A stretch of 64,000 nucleotides of DNA from Thermoguttaceae bacterium (GTDB lineage: Bacteria > Planctomycetota > Planctomycetia > Pirellulales > Thermoguttaceae). The stretch spans positions 60,292-124,291 of the forward strand of contig JANXBW010000013.1 in NCBI GenBank assembly GCA_025060325.1, read 5' to 3'. A program made the position numbers and the translations under genes. The notes under the pieces were generated by a model. The model saw nothing but the letters and a program-made list of their open reading frames with translations. It ran no database searches and had not been told where the DNA came from. The first letter of the stretch is position 1. Each line of letters opens with the position of its first letter. Below, piece by piece: positions 47,701 through 58,434 of this stretch.

Positions 47701-49116
47701 ATGGGCCAGGATTTCGAAAAGCAAGGAGCACCGTCCCTGTTTCCGAGTAAATACTTTTGGTTTCTTGTCGTCGTTGGCTTTTCTGTTGTCATTCGGGCTT
47801 TGGCCATTGCGGCCGTGCCACGATCCCTGAGCGAGGATACCGATCTATATCGTGCCCTTGCCCAAAGCATCATCCACGAGGGCCGTTTCGCCTTAGCTGG
47901 AAATCCCACAGCCTTTCGGCCACCGGTTTATCCCCTCCTCCTTGTACCTGGGCTAATCCTAAGCGGCGGGGCATGGTGGGGAATTGCTCTCCTCCACCTG
48001 GTGTTGACTGCTGCCACTGTGGCGGCTGTGTACGCCCTGGGCCTGATCGTCGGTGGCACCCCAGTGGCCGTGTTGGCAGGCCTCCTGGTGGCTATGGACC
48101 CCCTTTTGAACTGGCAAGCCACGCAAATTATGTCGGAAACAGCCGCCGCAGCCCTTACCGCCTGCACGTTGCTTTCGGCAGTAGACACCGTTACCACCCG
48201 CAGAACGGATCGAGCTTTCCTCACCGGGCTATTAGGGGGTCTTGCCGCCCTCACCCGGAGCAACTTACTTCCCTGGAGTCTCTTGCTGCCGGTGCTCCTG
48301 GGTGTCGCTGCCTGGCGACCAGGCCCCGAGGGTAGAGTTGGAACTTCTGGCCGGAAAAGTGGCGCTGCCGATGGAATTTGGCCGAACGGGGCCTCCGCAA
48401 GCCCTCCCGAGGATTGGGGCGGTACGCGCCTATTAAAGCCAGTAATCCTGTCCCTTGCGGGCGTCCTTGGCCTTTTTGTGGTGCTTGCCCCCTGGGCGTC
48501 GCGCAATCGGCTCGTCCTGGGCAGCTGGATCTTGGGCACAACACATGGCGGCGTTACGTTCTTACTCGCTAATAATGACGATTTTTACGATCATCTTGGT
48601 AATGGAAGAAATCCACGGACTTGGAGGGCCGACGAGTTTCAGATAGCTTGGACCCGGCGTGTCGCCACAAGCGGGTTAAAAAACGAGATCGAGATAGATA
48701 AGTTTGCTTATCGACTTGCCCTGGATACTATCCGCCGCAGGCCGGTTGAATTTTGTCAAGCTTGCCTCATTAGGCTGGGTTGGATTTGGAGCCTTCGGCC
48801 CGGCGAGCATTTAGCGGCAACACTCCCATTCCGGGCGGTTCTTCTGGGTTTGGTCATGGCGTTTTATGCTGTGGAATACGCGCTCGCCATTGCCGGACTT
48901 GTAGCTCTTACCAAGGTTGGCAAATCCCGGCCGGAACTAAACTGCCTCCTTTGGCTTGGGGTCCTGCTACTCCTGGTCCTCTCCTGCGTGCACAGCCTTT
49001 ACTGGTCCAACGTGCGAATGCGGGCGCCAGCCATGCCATTTTTGGCCCTTGTTGCCGCCTTCGGGGTTCACTGGCTCACCAAAAGGGTCTTCACCCGCGA
49101 TACCCGCCCGACCTGA
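47701..49116 (+). CDS. Second GT39-like membrane glycosyltransferase
   Basis: The product is a 471-residue integral membrane protein with roughly ten hydrophobic segments. The first extracytoplasmic loop holds SEDTDLYRALAQSIIHEGRF and NPTAFRPPVYPLLL, the acidic and PP motifs of ArnT-like sugar transferases. A low-complexity loop of about 40 residues (GRVGTSGRKSGAADGIWPNG) interrupts the membrane part near residue 210. GAGGA lies six bases before the ATG. It follows the first glycosyltransferase after 48 bases, so both are likely in one operon with nth. The two proteins share architecture but little sequence. Confidence 0.8.
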   Translation: MGQDFEKQGAPSLFPSKYFWFLVVVGFSVVIRALAIAAVPRSLSEDTDLYRALAQSIIHEGRFALAGNPTAFRPPVYPLLLVPGLILSGGAWWGIALLHLVLTAATVAAVYALGLIVGGTPVAVLAGLLVAMDPLLNWQATQIMSETAAAALTACTLLSAVDTVTTRRTDRAFLTGLLGGLAALTRSNLLPWSLLLPVLLGVAAWRPGPEGRVGTSGRKSGAADGIWPNGASASPPEDWGGTRLLKPVILSLAGVLGLFVVLAPWASRNRLVLGSWILGTTHGGVTFLLANNDDFYDHLGNGRNPRTWRADEFQIAWTRRVATSGLKNEIEIDKFAYRLALDTIRRRPVEFCQACLIRLGWIWSLRPGEHLAATLPFRAVLLGLVMAFYAVEYALAIAGLVALTKVGKSRPELNCLLWLGVLLLLVLSCVHSLYWSNVRMRAPAMPFLALVAAFGVHWLTKRVFTRDTRPT

Positions 49117-49370
49117 GGATAAAGGCTAATCGATCCCTGGCGGTTCCTCGAGAGGAGCATCGCTTTGGGCGCACCATGCCAGAGGCTTCTGCCAATCGTT
49201 CATCCGCCGCGGCAGCGAGAAGTTTCCGGATTTCACACGAGGCCGATGGAACCGCGGTTGTAGGTCGTGTTTGGCCGGACCTATAATCGCTGGGCCTTCT
49301 GCGCCTTTAAGGGGGCCGGGCGGCCCTCGCCGGCCAAGAGTTTGTCTCTCCGATCTAGGCCGCAGGCAGC

Positions 49371-52300
49371 TTGCCCGCAGTTCCCCCTCGAAATCATGGG
49401 GAGCTTCTCCGGAAGAAAAACGGCTCTCGTCGCTCTAACCGCGTCCGAAGTAGCAATTTGCCAAACTGGTCGGCCGAACGTCTTGTGGTGCTCAATCAAG
49501 ACCGCTCAAGAGGTGATATCCGATCAACGCCGCCCGGCAAAGACCGGCCGGTCAGGATTGGCCCTGTCTCCGCTGAGGACCGCGAAGGGCACACAGCCTG
49601 CTTCTCCCGGACGCAAAAACACGTTCCCCGCCGGCGCAAAGGCTTCGACACCTTAGGCCATGAGCACCCCAGGCGGCATGGACCCTGGGCCGAGCTAACC
49701 CTCCAAGTTGCGGTGGCCCTGAGCTTTTTTCTGGCCGAAAGTCGCGCCGCTGCCTCTCAAAGCGAGATCGTACTTCCCTCCGCGCATCACCTTGAGCTGA
49801 TCGAAATCTCCGCCGAGCTTGGCACCTTCTGGTGGGACGGGGGCACGAAGATTTGGCTTCTTGAAGGCAACGTCGAGCTTCGGCAAGGTCGCAAGCGTGT
49901 TAAAGCTCAACGGGCGGTGGCGTGGGCTAGGGAACAATCTCAATCGGCCGAAAATCCCCACCTTGTCCACTTTTATGCCGAAGGAGAGGTAGAAGCCACC
50001 CTTGCCGGCGAAAACACCCAGGCCATTGTTCGTGGATCCTCCTGGCAATATGTCTACGAAAGCGCAACCGGCATAAATGTCAACGTTAATCGATCCCAAA
50101 ACCAAGTAAGCGCCGATCAGCCCCTTTTTCGCCGCGCAGAGGCAGCTCGATCGGAGTGGATCTCCGGCAAGATCGCTCGTGCAAGCTTTGTGGAAGCGCT
50201 CCCCCCACAACGGGCTGCCCCCGTTCCAAGTGGAGATAGCTCCGGCGGCCAGGTGGCGCCCCCCGGCCAACCCCCTTCCTCAACGCCAGGCGATCAGCCT
50301 GCCATGGCCCAGGCTGATGACCGCCCCCGACTTCGTTTGACTGTCTTTCCGCGAACGGATGTCCCGGTCCAAGTGGAATGGAAGCAAGATCCCGCAACGG
50401 GAGAGTGGATTGGCCTCATCACTTCCGGGGTCAACCTCCTTATCCATGGCCTACCTTCTGCCGGGGCCTGGCAACCGGAAGTTATCGACATTGCCACCGA
50501 TCGAATGGTGATTTGGACGCGGGGAATTGAACAGCCTGATCTCACTGGTCGGCGGCCACTACCGGAAGACGCACCGATCGAAGTCTACATGGAAGGGAAC
50601 ATCATCTTCCGAGAGGGTGACCGCATTGTTTACGCCGACCGGATGTACTACGACCTGCGCCGACGAATTGGCATCTTGACCGACGCGGAGCTGTTGACAC
50701 CAGTCCCGCACTACGAGGGGCTTCTCCGGTTGCGGGCAAAAGTCCTGCGTCAATTAGGTCCCAATCGTTTCCGCGCTGAGCACGCCTTTGTCACCTCCAG
50801 TCGCATGGGGTTTCCCACTTACCGACTTCAGGCCGGAGAGGTGACCCTAGAGGCTTCCCGCGAACCGATTGTCGATCCCTTTACAGGCGGGGTGGCCACT
50901 GATCCACAGTCCGGTGAACTTTTGACGGAAGATCGTTACCTGCTCACTGCCCGCGATAATGCCCTGTACCTTGGCCCCCTCCCAGTCTTCATTTGGCCGG
51001 AATTGACCACCGATCTGAGTGAGCCGAGCTTTTTCCTGCGACGCCTGCGGGTCAAAAACGACAGCGTCTTTGGGCTACAGGTCCTGACGGACTGGGACGC
51101 CTATCAGCTTTTGGGAATTAGGTCGCGGCCGGAGGGTACGCGGTGGGATATTAGCCTCGATTTGATGAGCGATCGAGGCCTAGGCCATGGAACAACGTTT
51201 CTTTACCGTGGCGATAGCTTTCTCGGCATCCCTGGCCCGGTGACTGGGCTTGTAGACTATTGGGGAATCCAAGATGACGGTTTTGACAACTTGGGCCGAG
51301 GTCGCCGCCAGATCGAACCGGAAAAGGATTATCGCTGGCGCTGGCTGTGGCAACACCGCCAATTATTGCCCGGCAATTGGCAATTGACGGCTGAGACCGG
51401 CTGGATCAGCGACCGGAACTTCCTCGAACAATACTTCGAGCGCGAATGGGATGAATTGAAGGACCTGACCACCGGTGTCGAGCTAAAGCGAAGCTGGGAG
51501 AATCGTTCTCTTGGTTTCTCGGTTGACTATCGCATCAACAACTTTTTTACGCAAACCGATTGGCTTCCCCGAGTAGATCATTTTTGGCTGGGGGAAGCCC
51601 TCCTTGCCGAGCGCCTAACTTGGTATGCCCATACTACCGCCGGCCTTGCCCGATTGCGAACGGCCAGCTTCCCGGAAAATCCTACCCCAAACTACATCTA
51701 CCGGCCGTGGGAGACCTCTGACGGCATAACCCCTTTAGGCACTGTGACGTCGGAGCGAATCGCCTCCCGGCATGAGATTGACCTGCCACTTCAGCTAGGG
51801 CCGTTCAAAGTCGTGCCTTATGTTATCGGCGAAGCCGCCCATTGGGGGGAAGACCGCACCGGCGAGGACGCCCAACGGCTTGTGGGGCAAACAGGCATTC
51901 GGATCAGCCTGCCGATGTGGCGGGTGGATCCCACGGTACAAAGTCAACTGTGGAACCTCAACGGTCTTGCTCACAAAGTCACTTGGGAGGCGGAGTTTCT
52001 TTTTGCCGAAAGTTCCCTCGATCTGGCCTCGCTGCCGCTTTATGACCCCGTTGATGATGATGCCATCGAGGTTTTCCGCCGTCGCATGCCACCGCCGCTG
52101 CAGTTGCCTCAGCTGGACGAGCGTTACTACGCCGTGCGCTATGGCCTCGGAAGTTGGGTCACCTCCCCTTCGATAGAAATAGCGGAGGACCTCATGGTCT
52201 TTCGCGTTGGCATGCGACATCGATGGCAAACAAAACGCGGTCCTTTGGATGCTCCCCGAATCGTCGACTGGATGTCGCTCGATACCCGGCTGAGCTTCTT

Positions 52301-52796
52301 CCCGAAATCGGATCGCGATAATTTTGGCGACCTAGTGGGCTTGCTTGAGTACGACTGGCGCTGGCAGGTGGGAAATCGGCTGGCCCTTGTATCAGAAGGG
52401 ATTTTCGACTTCTTCCCCGAGGGCCAGCGGATCATCACCGCCGGGGCCGTGCTTGATCGTCCCCCTAACGGGCACCTTTACGCTGGCGTCCACATTTTGG
52501 AGGGGGCCATCAGTAGCACGGTGCTTCAGCTGGCCTGGAGCTACCGGATGTCGCCAAAGTGGATCACTTCGTTTACAAGTTCGGTCGACCTAGCCGAAGG
52601 GGGCAATATTGGACAAAGCTTTTGGCTTACCCGGGTGGGCGAGTCGCTTTTGTTTAGCGTAGGTGCCAATGTGGACTCAAGCCGGGGTAGCTGGGGCCTC
52701 GGGATTTCGCTGGAACCGCGATTCCTCGGCCGAGGCCGCTTTGGAACCGTGGCCGGAGCCCGCATCCCGCCGGCGGGGGCCTACGGTCTGGAGTAA
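49371..52796 (+). CDS. LptD-like outer-membrane lipopolysaccharide-assembly protein
   Basis: LptD forms the outer-membrane beta-barrel that inserts LPS at the cell surface. The frame encodes 1141 residues. A likely signal peptide sits near residues 107-128 (LTLQVAVALSFFLAESRAAA). An OstA/LptA-like jellyroll region follows, with repeats such as IWLLEGNVELRQGRKRVKAQRAV and IEVYMEGNIIFREGDRIVYADRMYYDLRRRIG. The rest is a long barrel with alternating aromatic strands. The Pro/Ser-rich linker near 50250 is unusual. The start is uncertain: the frame opens at a TTG (49371), there is no ATG near the signal peptide, and a GTG at 49485 is also possible. LptD here supports a true outer membrane. It follows the glycosyltransferases on the same strand. 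Confidence 0.82.
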   Translation: MPAVPPRNHGELLRKKNGSRRSNRVRSSNLPNWSAERLVVLNQDRSRGDIRSTPPGKDRPVRIGPVSAEDREGHTACFSRTQKHVPRRRKGFDTLGHEHPRRHGPWAELTLQVAVALSFFLAESRAAASQSEIVLPSAHHLELIEISAELGTFWWDGGTKIWLLEGNVELRQGRKRVKAQRAVAWAREQSQSAENPHLVHFYAEGEVEATLAGENTQAIVRGSSWQYVYESATGINVNVNRSQNQVSADQPLFRRAEAARSEWISGKIARASFVEALPPQRAAPVPSGDSSGGQVAPPGQPPSSTPGDQPAMAQADDRPRLRLTVFPRTDVPVQVEWKQDPATGEWIGLITSGVNLLIHGLPSAGAWQPEVIDIATDRMVIWTRGIEQPDLTGRRPLPEDAPIEVYMEGNIIFREGDRIVYADRMYYDLRRRIGILTDAELLTPVPHYEGLLRLRAKVLRQLGPNRFRAEHAFVTSSRMGFPTYRLQAGEVTLEASREPIVDPFTGGVATDPQSGELLTEDRYLLTARDNALYLGPLPVFIWPELTTDLSEPSFFLRRLRVKNDSVFGLQVLTDWDAYQLLGIRSRPEGTRWDISLDLMSDRGLGHGTTFLYRGDSFLGIPGPVTGLVDYWGIQDDGFDNLGRGRRQIEPEKDYRWRWLWQHRQLLPGNWQLTAETGWISDRNFLEQYFEREWDELKDLTTGVELKRSWENRSLGFSVDYRINNFFTQTDWLPRVDHFWLGEALLAERLTWYAHTTAGLARLRTASFPENPTPNYIYRPWETSDGITPLGTVTSERIASRHEIDLPLQLGPFKVVPYVIGEAAHWGEDRTGEDAQRLVGQTGIRISLPMWRVDPTVQSQLWNLNGLAHKVTWEAEFLFAESSLDLASLPLYDPVDDDAIEVFRRRMPPPLQLPQLDERYYAVRYGLGSWVTSPSIEIAEDLMVFRVGMRHRWQTKRGPLDAPRIVDWMSLDTRLSFFPKSDRDNFGDLVGLLEYDWRWQVGNRLALVSEGIFDFFPEGQRIITAGAVLDRPPNGHLYAGVHILEGAISSTVLQLAWSYRMSPKWITSFTSSVDLAEGGNIGQSFWLTRVGESLLFSVGANVDSSRGSWGLGISLEPRFLGRGRFGTVAGARIPPAGAYGLE

Positions 52797-52908
52797 CCTG
52801 CCTTTTACCTCCCACCTTTTTGCCAACGATTATTCCCGGCTTTAAGATAGCGTTGTCGAAGTCCTCGGTTTCTCTTCCCGCCTCAATAGTTAGTGTGGAG
52901 GATTCGCC

Positions 52909-55491
52909 ATGCGTTGGGGGTGTGGGCACAAAAGACAGATCGGACTTCGCCTGTTGCCGCAGTTTCGCACGGACAAGAGACCCACGGCTTTCTTGGGTGT
53001 GAGATGCCCCGTGAGCGCTCGGGCCTTTCTGGCGGCGATATTATCCCTGCCTTTCGTTTGGTCGCTCAATTTAGCTAATGTTAAAGCAAGCCATGGCTCC
53101 TTTGGAGACCAAACACTTGCCAAGCTTGCGATTATCGGGACCGGTGCTCCGGCCGGTACAGTCGCCCTCTTTGGCCACGCTTTTGCGGCGGCACAAATCG
53201 GGCCTGGCGAAACGGTAGCACTCCAGCGCGTGGACGATGGTTCCCGCTTACCAACTCAATTTAACCCGATTACAACCTGGCCCGATGGGAGCGTGAAAGT
53301 AGGCCTGTTGGCGGCAGAAGTGCCGGCTGTTGCGCCGGGCCAGCAACTAGAGGTCGTGCTGGTTAAAGACGGTGCTTCTTCACCGGGCCCGCCGCTTAAT
53401 CTTCAAGAAATCTGTCGCGGCCGAACGGCTCATCTTACGATCGTTGTGCCGGGCAAACCCGCCTGGATGTTTGACATTCTCCGTGCCGCCGGCGATAAGG
53501 ATCGCTGGCATAATGGGCCGCTTGCGGTCTCAACCCGGGTAGAGACTCGGGTGCCGGCCGAAGTCGTCGGCGTGACCTCGCTTCGTCTTGTTGTCGACAT
53601 TATCGCCACCAAGGATGGCATCCTCGAGCTTGATACGCGATTAGCCAACGACTTGGTGATGAAAGTCGGTGGCGGACCGGCCAGATATGGATACAAGGTC
53701 ACAATCGACGGCGTGGATGTTTACGAGCAGGAGCCGGCCACACATATTCAGTACACAGCTTGGGTTCGCCGGCACGGGCGAGCAAGGAGTGGCCCCATGC
53801 CAGAGCGGCCTTGCGTCCGCCCTGATTTAGATCTCCTTGTCCGGGCAGGTGTAACCTTACCTTGGGACCGCTCGCTCCCCTCAAGACGCTTCCGCGAATA
53901 CATCGAGGAGGTTATCGCTCGGGAAAAGCCATTTGCCAACACTGCCTACCCAGCCTGGGGGATTACTCGCTACGCCGGAGCTGCCGGTGGACGACCTGAA
54001 ATCGGCTACCGAACATATCCGTGCATGGTGTGGTTAAAGACAGGGGCACCGGCTGCTCAATATTTGGCCCATCGCCAGCTGGAGGTGGGCTTCTCTCGAC
54101 CTCAAAACCTGTGGGACGACGAGCTTGGCACCTGGCTTAATCCGGAGGATTGGCCGAAGTTTACCGCCGGAGTGCCGGAGCAAAATTTTTCGCCGGCTGG
54201 AACTCCCCGGCAGGAGGCGCGCGGCTTTCCCCCAGACCAACGCCCGGCCGCCAATGAGCGTGAACATGTGACCATCACCTGCTCCCACAATCCGGAATAT
54301 TGGAGCGTACCGGCCGTCTGCTCGGGCCGACGCATGGCCTTTGACGGAATGGCAATGAATGCCGCTTGGGTCACTATGCAGATTAACGATCGCCAGCGCC
54401 CGGAGTATCACATGGACTGGCGGCAGCTTCCCATGGACTACAAGACGGGGATGGGGTGGGCACCCCGGCTGGGCTGTACACAAACCCGCTCTTTTGCCTG
54501 GGCAGTGCGCGATATGTCGTTGGCGGCGGCACTCCTGCCGGACAATTACCCCCGGCGGGAGTTCTACAATCGGAATATTCAGGCCTGGATAAACACTTAT
54601 GGCGTTAATCTAGACACGCTCTGTGCGGAGCAGGGCGAGCTTGCCGGGTGGGTGCCGCACACAAACCTCCGCACGCACTGTCCGAATTTCATGATGAGCT
54701 TTGTGATTTACGCCGTCCTCGACGCAGTACGTCTAGGGGTAGCAGGCCCGCATGGACTTTCTGTCCTAGCGCACTTTGCCCGCTTCCGCGTCAACTGTTT
54801 CAATTCGCCGGAGTTTAACTGGCGAAATGCGGCTAGCGGAAAAGATATCTACATCGGCGATGGGAAGAACTTGTTCACCAAATGGGCACAAGCTCAGGCC
54901 CGTCATGTGGAGCTCCAGCAAGATATTGACCCCGAGTGGTCGCGCAGCTGGCCTGGGGAGGGGGACTGGCAGCGAAATGTACTGGCTTCCCTTGCCATCC
55001 TCCGGGACGCACCGATTCCACTTGAGCTTCGGGCCAAGGCTGTGGACGGCATGGTGCTTTTCCGTTCAGAGCGTCCCCGCGGACCTCATAAACATCCGCG
55101 GATCAATCCGGAGGAATTTTTCGACGCCTTCGAAAACCTCAATAGCGTCTGTCCGGAAGGGTCCACATGGCGGTGGGATGTACCACCTTTGGTGCGAGCG
55201 GGTCAGCGGTTTGTGGTGGAAAACCCAACACCGGGCCAAATAGTGGGCATCGTCATCACTGACGGTGGCCTGCCGCGGGCATCCCGACCCGAAGGAGATG
55301 ACGCCTTCGTTATTGTCTCCCAGCCGCCCGGAAGCCCATTCGCCATTTCGCGAGGCGGGGTCCTTCGGCTGGTAGGAAAGCCGCCAAAGGGAGAAGTGCG
55401 GCTGGAGATTTTCGCCCGGACATTTGACGGGGAAGAGCGAGAACACCGCGGCCCAACCGTGCCAGTCACGGTGGTTTTCCCCACCCGATAG
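52909..55491 (+). CDS. Exo-rhamnogalacturonan-lyase-like (PcRGLX/YetA) secreted protein
   Basis: The product is an 860-residue exported protein with a long signal-like N-terminus (about 1-60; FLAAILSLPFVWSL). The next section, LAIIGTGAPAGTVALFGHAF to TTWPDGSVKVGLLAAEVP, matches the RIFT-barrel N-domain of PcRGLX/YetA-type proteins, in which sugar-chain ends are cleaved. A helical middle part (about 280-700; MDYKTGMGWAPRLGCTQ, RSFAWAVRDMSLAAALL) would be the alpha/alpha-toroid. The end has a cadherin-like beta domain (RFVVENPTPGQIVGIVI). GGAGG lies seven bases before the ATG. It fits pectin use together with the oligogalacturonate-lyase-like gene at 23507, though they are 28 kb apart. Enzyme specificity is inferred. 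Confidence 0.72.
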   Translation: MRWGCGHKRQIGLRLLPQFRTDKRPTAFLGVRCPVSARAFLAAILSLPFVWSLNLANVKASHGSFGDQTLAKLAIIGTGAPAGTVALFGHAFAAAQIGPGETVALQRVDDGSRLPTQFNPITTWPDGSVKVGLLAAEVPAVAPGQQLEVVLVKDGASSPGPPLNLQEICRGRTAHLTIVVPGKPAWMFDILRAAGDKDRWHNGPLAVSTRVETRVPAEVVGVTSLRLVVDIIATKDGILELDTRLANDLVMKVGGGPARYGYKVTIDGVDVYEQEPATHIQYTAWVRRHGRARSGPMPERPCVRPDLDLLVRAGVTLPWDRSLPSRRFREYIEEVIAREKPFANTAYPAWGITRYAGAAGGRPEIGYRTYPCMVWLKTGAPAAQYLAHRQLEVGFSRPQNLWDDELGTWLNPEDWPKFTAGVPEQNFSPAGTPRQEARGFPPDQRPAANEREHVTITCSHNPEYWSVPAVCSGRRMAFDGMAMNAAWVTMQINDRQRPEYHMDWRQLPMDYKTGMGWAPRLGCTQTRSFAWAVRDMSLAAALLPDNYPRREFYNRNIQAWINTYGVNLDTLCAEQGELAGWVPHTNLRTHCPNFMMSFVIYAVLDAVRLGVAGPHGLSVLAHFARFRVNCFNSPEFNWRNAASGKDIYIGDGKNLFTKWAQAQARHVELQQDIDPEWSRSWPGEGDWQRNVLASLAILRDAPIPLELRAKAVDGMVLFRSERPRGPHKHPRINPEEFFDAFENLNSVCPEGSTWRWDVPPLVRAGQRFVVENPTPGQIVGIVITDGGLPRASRPEGDDAFVIVSQPPGSPFAISRGGVLRLVGKPPKGEVRLEIFARTFDGEEREHRGPTVPVTVVFPTR

Positions 55492-56980
55492 AGTCAAGGC
55501 GGGCTTAAGCGGCATGAGTTATGGAGGAGATCCCTTGCATCCTTCGCGGCCGGGTTGATTCCGAAGGATTCACCGCAGTTTTTCGACAACCTAGCTGCCC
55601 GTTGGCGGCCGCCGGCGTCGAGAGGTAAATCACCGCCGGCCCGGTCTGAGCACTAGCCTCCGGAAAATCACCCCGGAGATGGAAAGTTGTAAGGCTTGGG
55701 CACTTTCGCTCTGGCGGCTAACGAGCCACGGCCCCTAGCGTAGCGGGGTGTCTTTGGCGACGCCAAAGGCAAAGAAGAGGGCCTAAGACACCTCCTTTGA
55801 TCGTAGCTTGGCAAGAGCGGCGTCAATTCAGGAAATTTGAGAAAACTTTTCCAAAACCACTCGGGACCGCGGCCGCAGCGGGCCTCACTTCGGCTCTTCC
55901 CGTGCCATTGGGGCAGCGTTTTCAATTCCAAATGCTAAGGTGACGATTTGGCCCGCTTTTTTACCGATCAGCGGGACTGGCTGGGCTTCGCCTGGCCCCC
56001 CTCAATCGCAAATAGGCCACGCTCAGCGGCTTGAAGATGCCCTGAAGCGCGCTTGGGAGCAGCCCGGCTCGTCTTGGCTCGCTCCCGACCTGCCAGGTGC
56101 CCTGGAGTGCCGTGGCGATCAATTCTTAGTCTCACACAACCTGCTAGAGTCGTGTTAACACGCGTCGGCCTTGGGGGTTCGCCCGCCGTGTACCCACGGT
56201 CCCTTAATTGGCCGAAGCTTCGGCCCCGCGGGCGGCCTACATTCTTCTCGACGGAACCAACGGCCAAACGCCTGTCTGCCGGACGGACTCCGCCAAAGTG
56301 GGCCACCTCCGAGGGGGCCTTCCCTCCCTATCCCACGGGATTTAAGCCCTGTCCCCGGGGTGGTAAGGGGGTCTCAAAGCTAGCACACGACGCTTCCAGA
56401 GAGGAAATTGCGGCTCGGTGGCGCAAAAAAGCCTCCGAAATTGCGTCGATTTAGGAAACCGCATTTGGCTTCGCGGGGAGCCGTTCTTTGTCGGCCAGGG
56501 GTACGGGGATCGGAAGCTCTACAACCTTACGGCCCTAAATGGGACCGACGGGGGTGCCTGAAGAAAGGCCATCGTCCGGCAGTCTGTCGAAAGGGGGGCA
56601 AGGAAGACCTTGGCGTTCCCAGGGGCGAATAAGGTGCAAGCTTTGGCTTAAGGCCCGCTTGCAGGTGGCCGGCGTACCGGTGGAACGATCACTTCGTATT
56701 TTCGTACGGCCGGACCGTGGCGCCCTTCGGTGCTAGCGGAAGGATCAAACTTGACAATCCTGTCGCCGAGCGGGTGGTCGCCTCCACCTAGGCCAGGGGG
56801 CAAAGGCCATTTTCCCAGAGGTGGCAGGTTGCCTGCGAATAAGCGGATGTTTACGCGGGCACCATAAGCGGTGGTAACTAAGCGCCCCAATTGTCGACCT
56901 GGCCTGGCCTCTCGCCAAAGACTTCACGGCTGTTTGTTGCAAGAGGGCTTCGCGACTTTGGCACTTTGGGAGACAACTCT
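55492..56980. other. Gap of 1.5 kb without a supported gene
   Basis: The frames here are short, Arg/Pro-rich and mutually overlapping. The frame of the next gene is open back to 56891, but this part lacks protein-like features. Nothing else was recognised. Confidence 0.45.
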
Positions 56981-57919
56981 GTGGGAGAAGCGCTCCAAGC
57001 CAAAATTCCCATTGCTTGCCGGTCTGAGCTGAACATCGCCGTCTTTGGCGATGTACACGGACATCTTCGTCTTATGCTTTCGCTTTGCCAGCGGTGGCAG
57101 GAGGCCCATGGCAGGCATTTGGATGCCGTCCTCATTTGTGGCGATCTGGGGTTTTTCGGCCCGCAGGGTGGGCTTGATCGGGCCACGCGGCGCCACGCGG
57201 ACAAGGACCCGGAGGAACTTGGATACGCCCGCTTTTTCGCTTTGCCGCAGCCGCTTGAACCGGATCCACTTGTGGAGAAGATCCTCCTCGGTCACCCGGA
57301 GGACCTACGCACAGTTGCTTGCCCGATGATCTTTTGTCACGGCAACCACGAGAATCACGCGGAGCTTCGGGTGCGGGCCGGCTCTGAGGTCCTGGTCAAT
57401 GTGGACTATTATGGGCGACTATTCTATTTGCGAAGTGGCTGCTGCGTTGACATCGGCGGGCTACGAGTGGTAGCGATTGGCGGCGGCCCGGAAGCGGTTG
57501 GCTGTGAACCTGCTGAGCTTATTGACAAATGGGTAAGCCCCTACGCTGTGGATCTTGCCGCTTCTCACGAAAGCGTACATGTGCTTCTAACGCATGCTCC
57601 GCCGGCGTTGCCGGGGGAATTTTCTCCCCGCAGGTCTGCCCTTATTTCCTTAGCCATCGAACTCGTGCAGCCCTATTACCAGTTTTATGGGCATGTCCGA
57701 AATCCCTGTGCACCGATAACCTTCGGTGGGTGTACCAGTTACTGGTTGCAAAACGTTTGTTTCCGCCAGACCGGCAGTAAGCCCTACCGGGTTGCAGAGC
57801 AGTGCATGGGAATCCTCACCTGGGAGTCGGCCGAGAAGCACAGCTTCAGCTATGTAGATGAACCGTGGTTTGCCAAAGTACATTCGAGCAATTGGTGGCC
57901 GAGGAAGCAAACTTGCTAA
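56981..57919 (+). CDS. Calcineurin-like metallophosphoesterase
   Basis: The product is a 312-residue two-metal phosphoesterase. All core motifs are in order: FGDVHGH, ICGDLGFFG, CHGNHENH, the THAPPALPGE His and FYGHVRNP. Such enzymes hydrolyse phosphodiesters or phosphomonoesters; the closest well-known groups are ApaH-like and PPP-like, but the target is open. The C-terminal part has several Cys residues of unknown role. The GTG at 56981 has GGGAG eight bases upstream and is preferred over the TTG at 56891. Confidence 0.88.
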   Translation: MGEALQAKIPIACRSELNIAVFGDVHGHLRLMLSLCQRWQEAHGRHLDAVLICGDLGFFGPQGGLDRATRRHADKDPEELGYARFFALPQPLEPDPLVEKILLGHPEDLRTVACPMIFCHGNHENHAELRVRAGSEVLVNVDYYGRLFYLRSGCCVDIGGLRVVAIGGGPEAVGCEPAELIDKWVSPYAVDLAASHESVHVLLTHAPPALPGEFSPRRSALISLAIELVQPYYQFYGHVRNPCAPITFGGCTSYWLQNVCFRQTGSKPYRVAEQCMGILTWESAEKHSFSYVDEPWFAKVHSSNWWPRKQTC

Positions 57920-58434
57920 AAGCAAGGCGACAATCGCTGATCCGAGGTCAACAAAGCCGCTTCGAGGCAAACCGGCATGGCTCCACCACAGGGAATCCCC
58001 GCCACCTTGCAACCGGGAATAGGCAGTATGGTGTCGCATTAGCTTGCGCACTTGGTGGAGGGAGCCGCCTCTTTCCCTTCCAGCTAGTCAAAAAATTGCC
58101 TTTTGGCGAAGACTTACCAAAACCTAACAACACCACCCGAACAAAGCGGGAGCTAGCCGCTTCCTGCGCGGTTCGTGCTTTCCGTCCCCGATTAATCCCC
58201 GCTCGTTAGGCCGGCTCAACCCGCAGGTTGACCTCTGCGCGAAAAATTCGTCGACGCAACCGGAACAGGGCTTGCAAAGCCTCCTTGCTTCCTTTCGGCC
58301 TAGCGACCCGTCGGTGGCCTTAGATCGGGGCTCCGTAGCGCCTGGCTCGCGGTTGGTTTGGGCCAGGCCCGAAAGCAAAACGAAAACGCCTGTGGGCGCG
58401 CTTGCCGAGGCTTAGAGCAGAAATAAATCGGTGG
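57920..58434. other. Convergent gap without a gene
   Basis: This lies between the phosphoesterase and the gntP-like permease. No gene or strong terminator was found. Confidence 0.45.

Noticed and set aside
56053..56454. 133-codon plus frame before the phosphoesterase
   Set aside because: Its Arg/Pro-rich composition is typical of non-coding GC-rich DNA.
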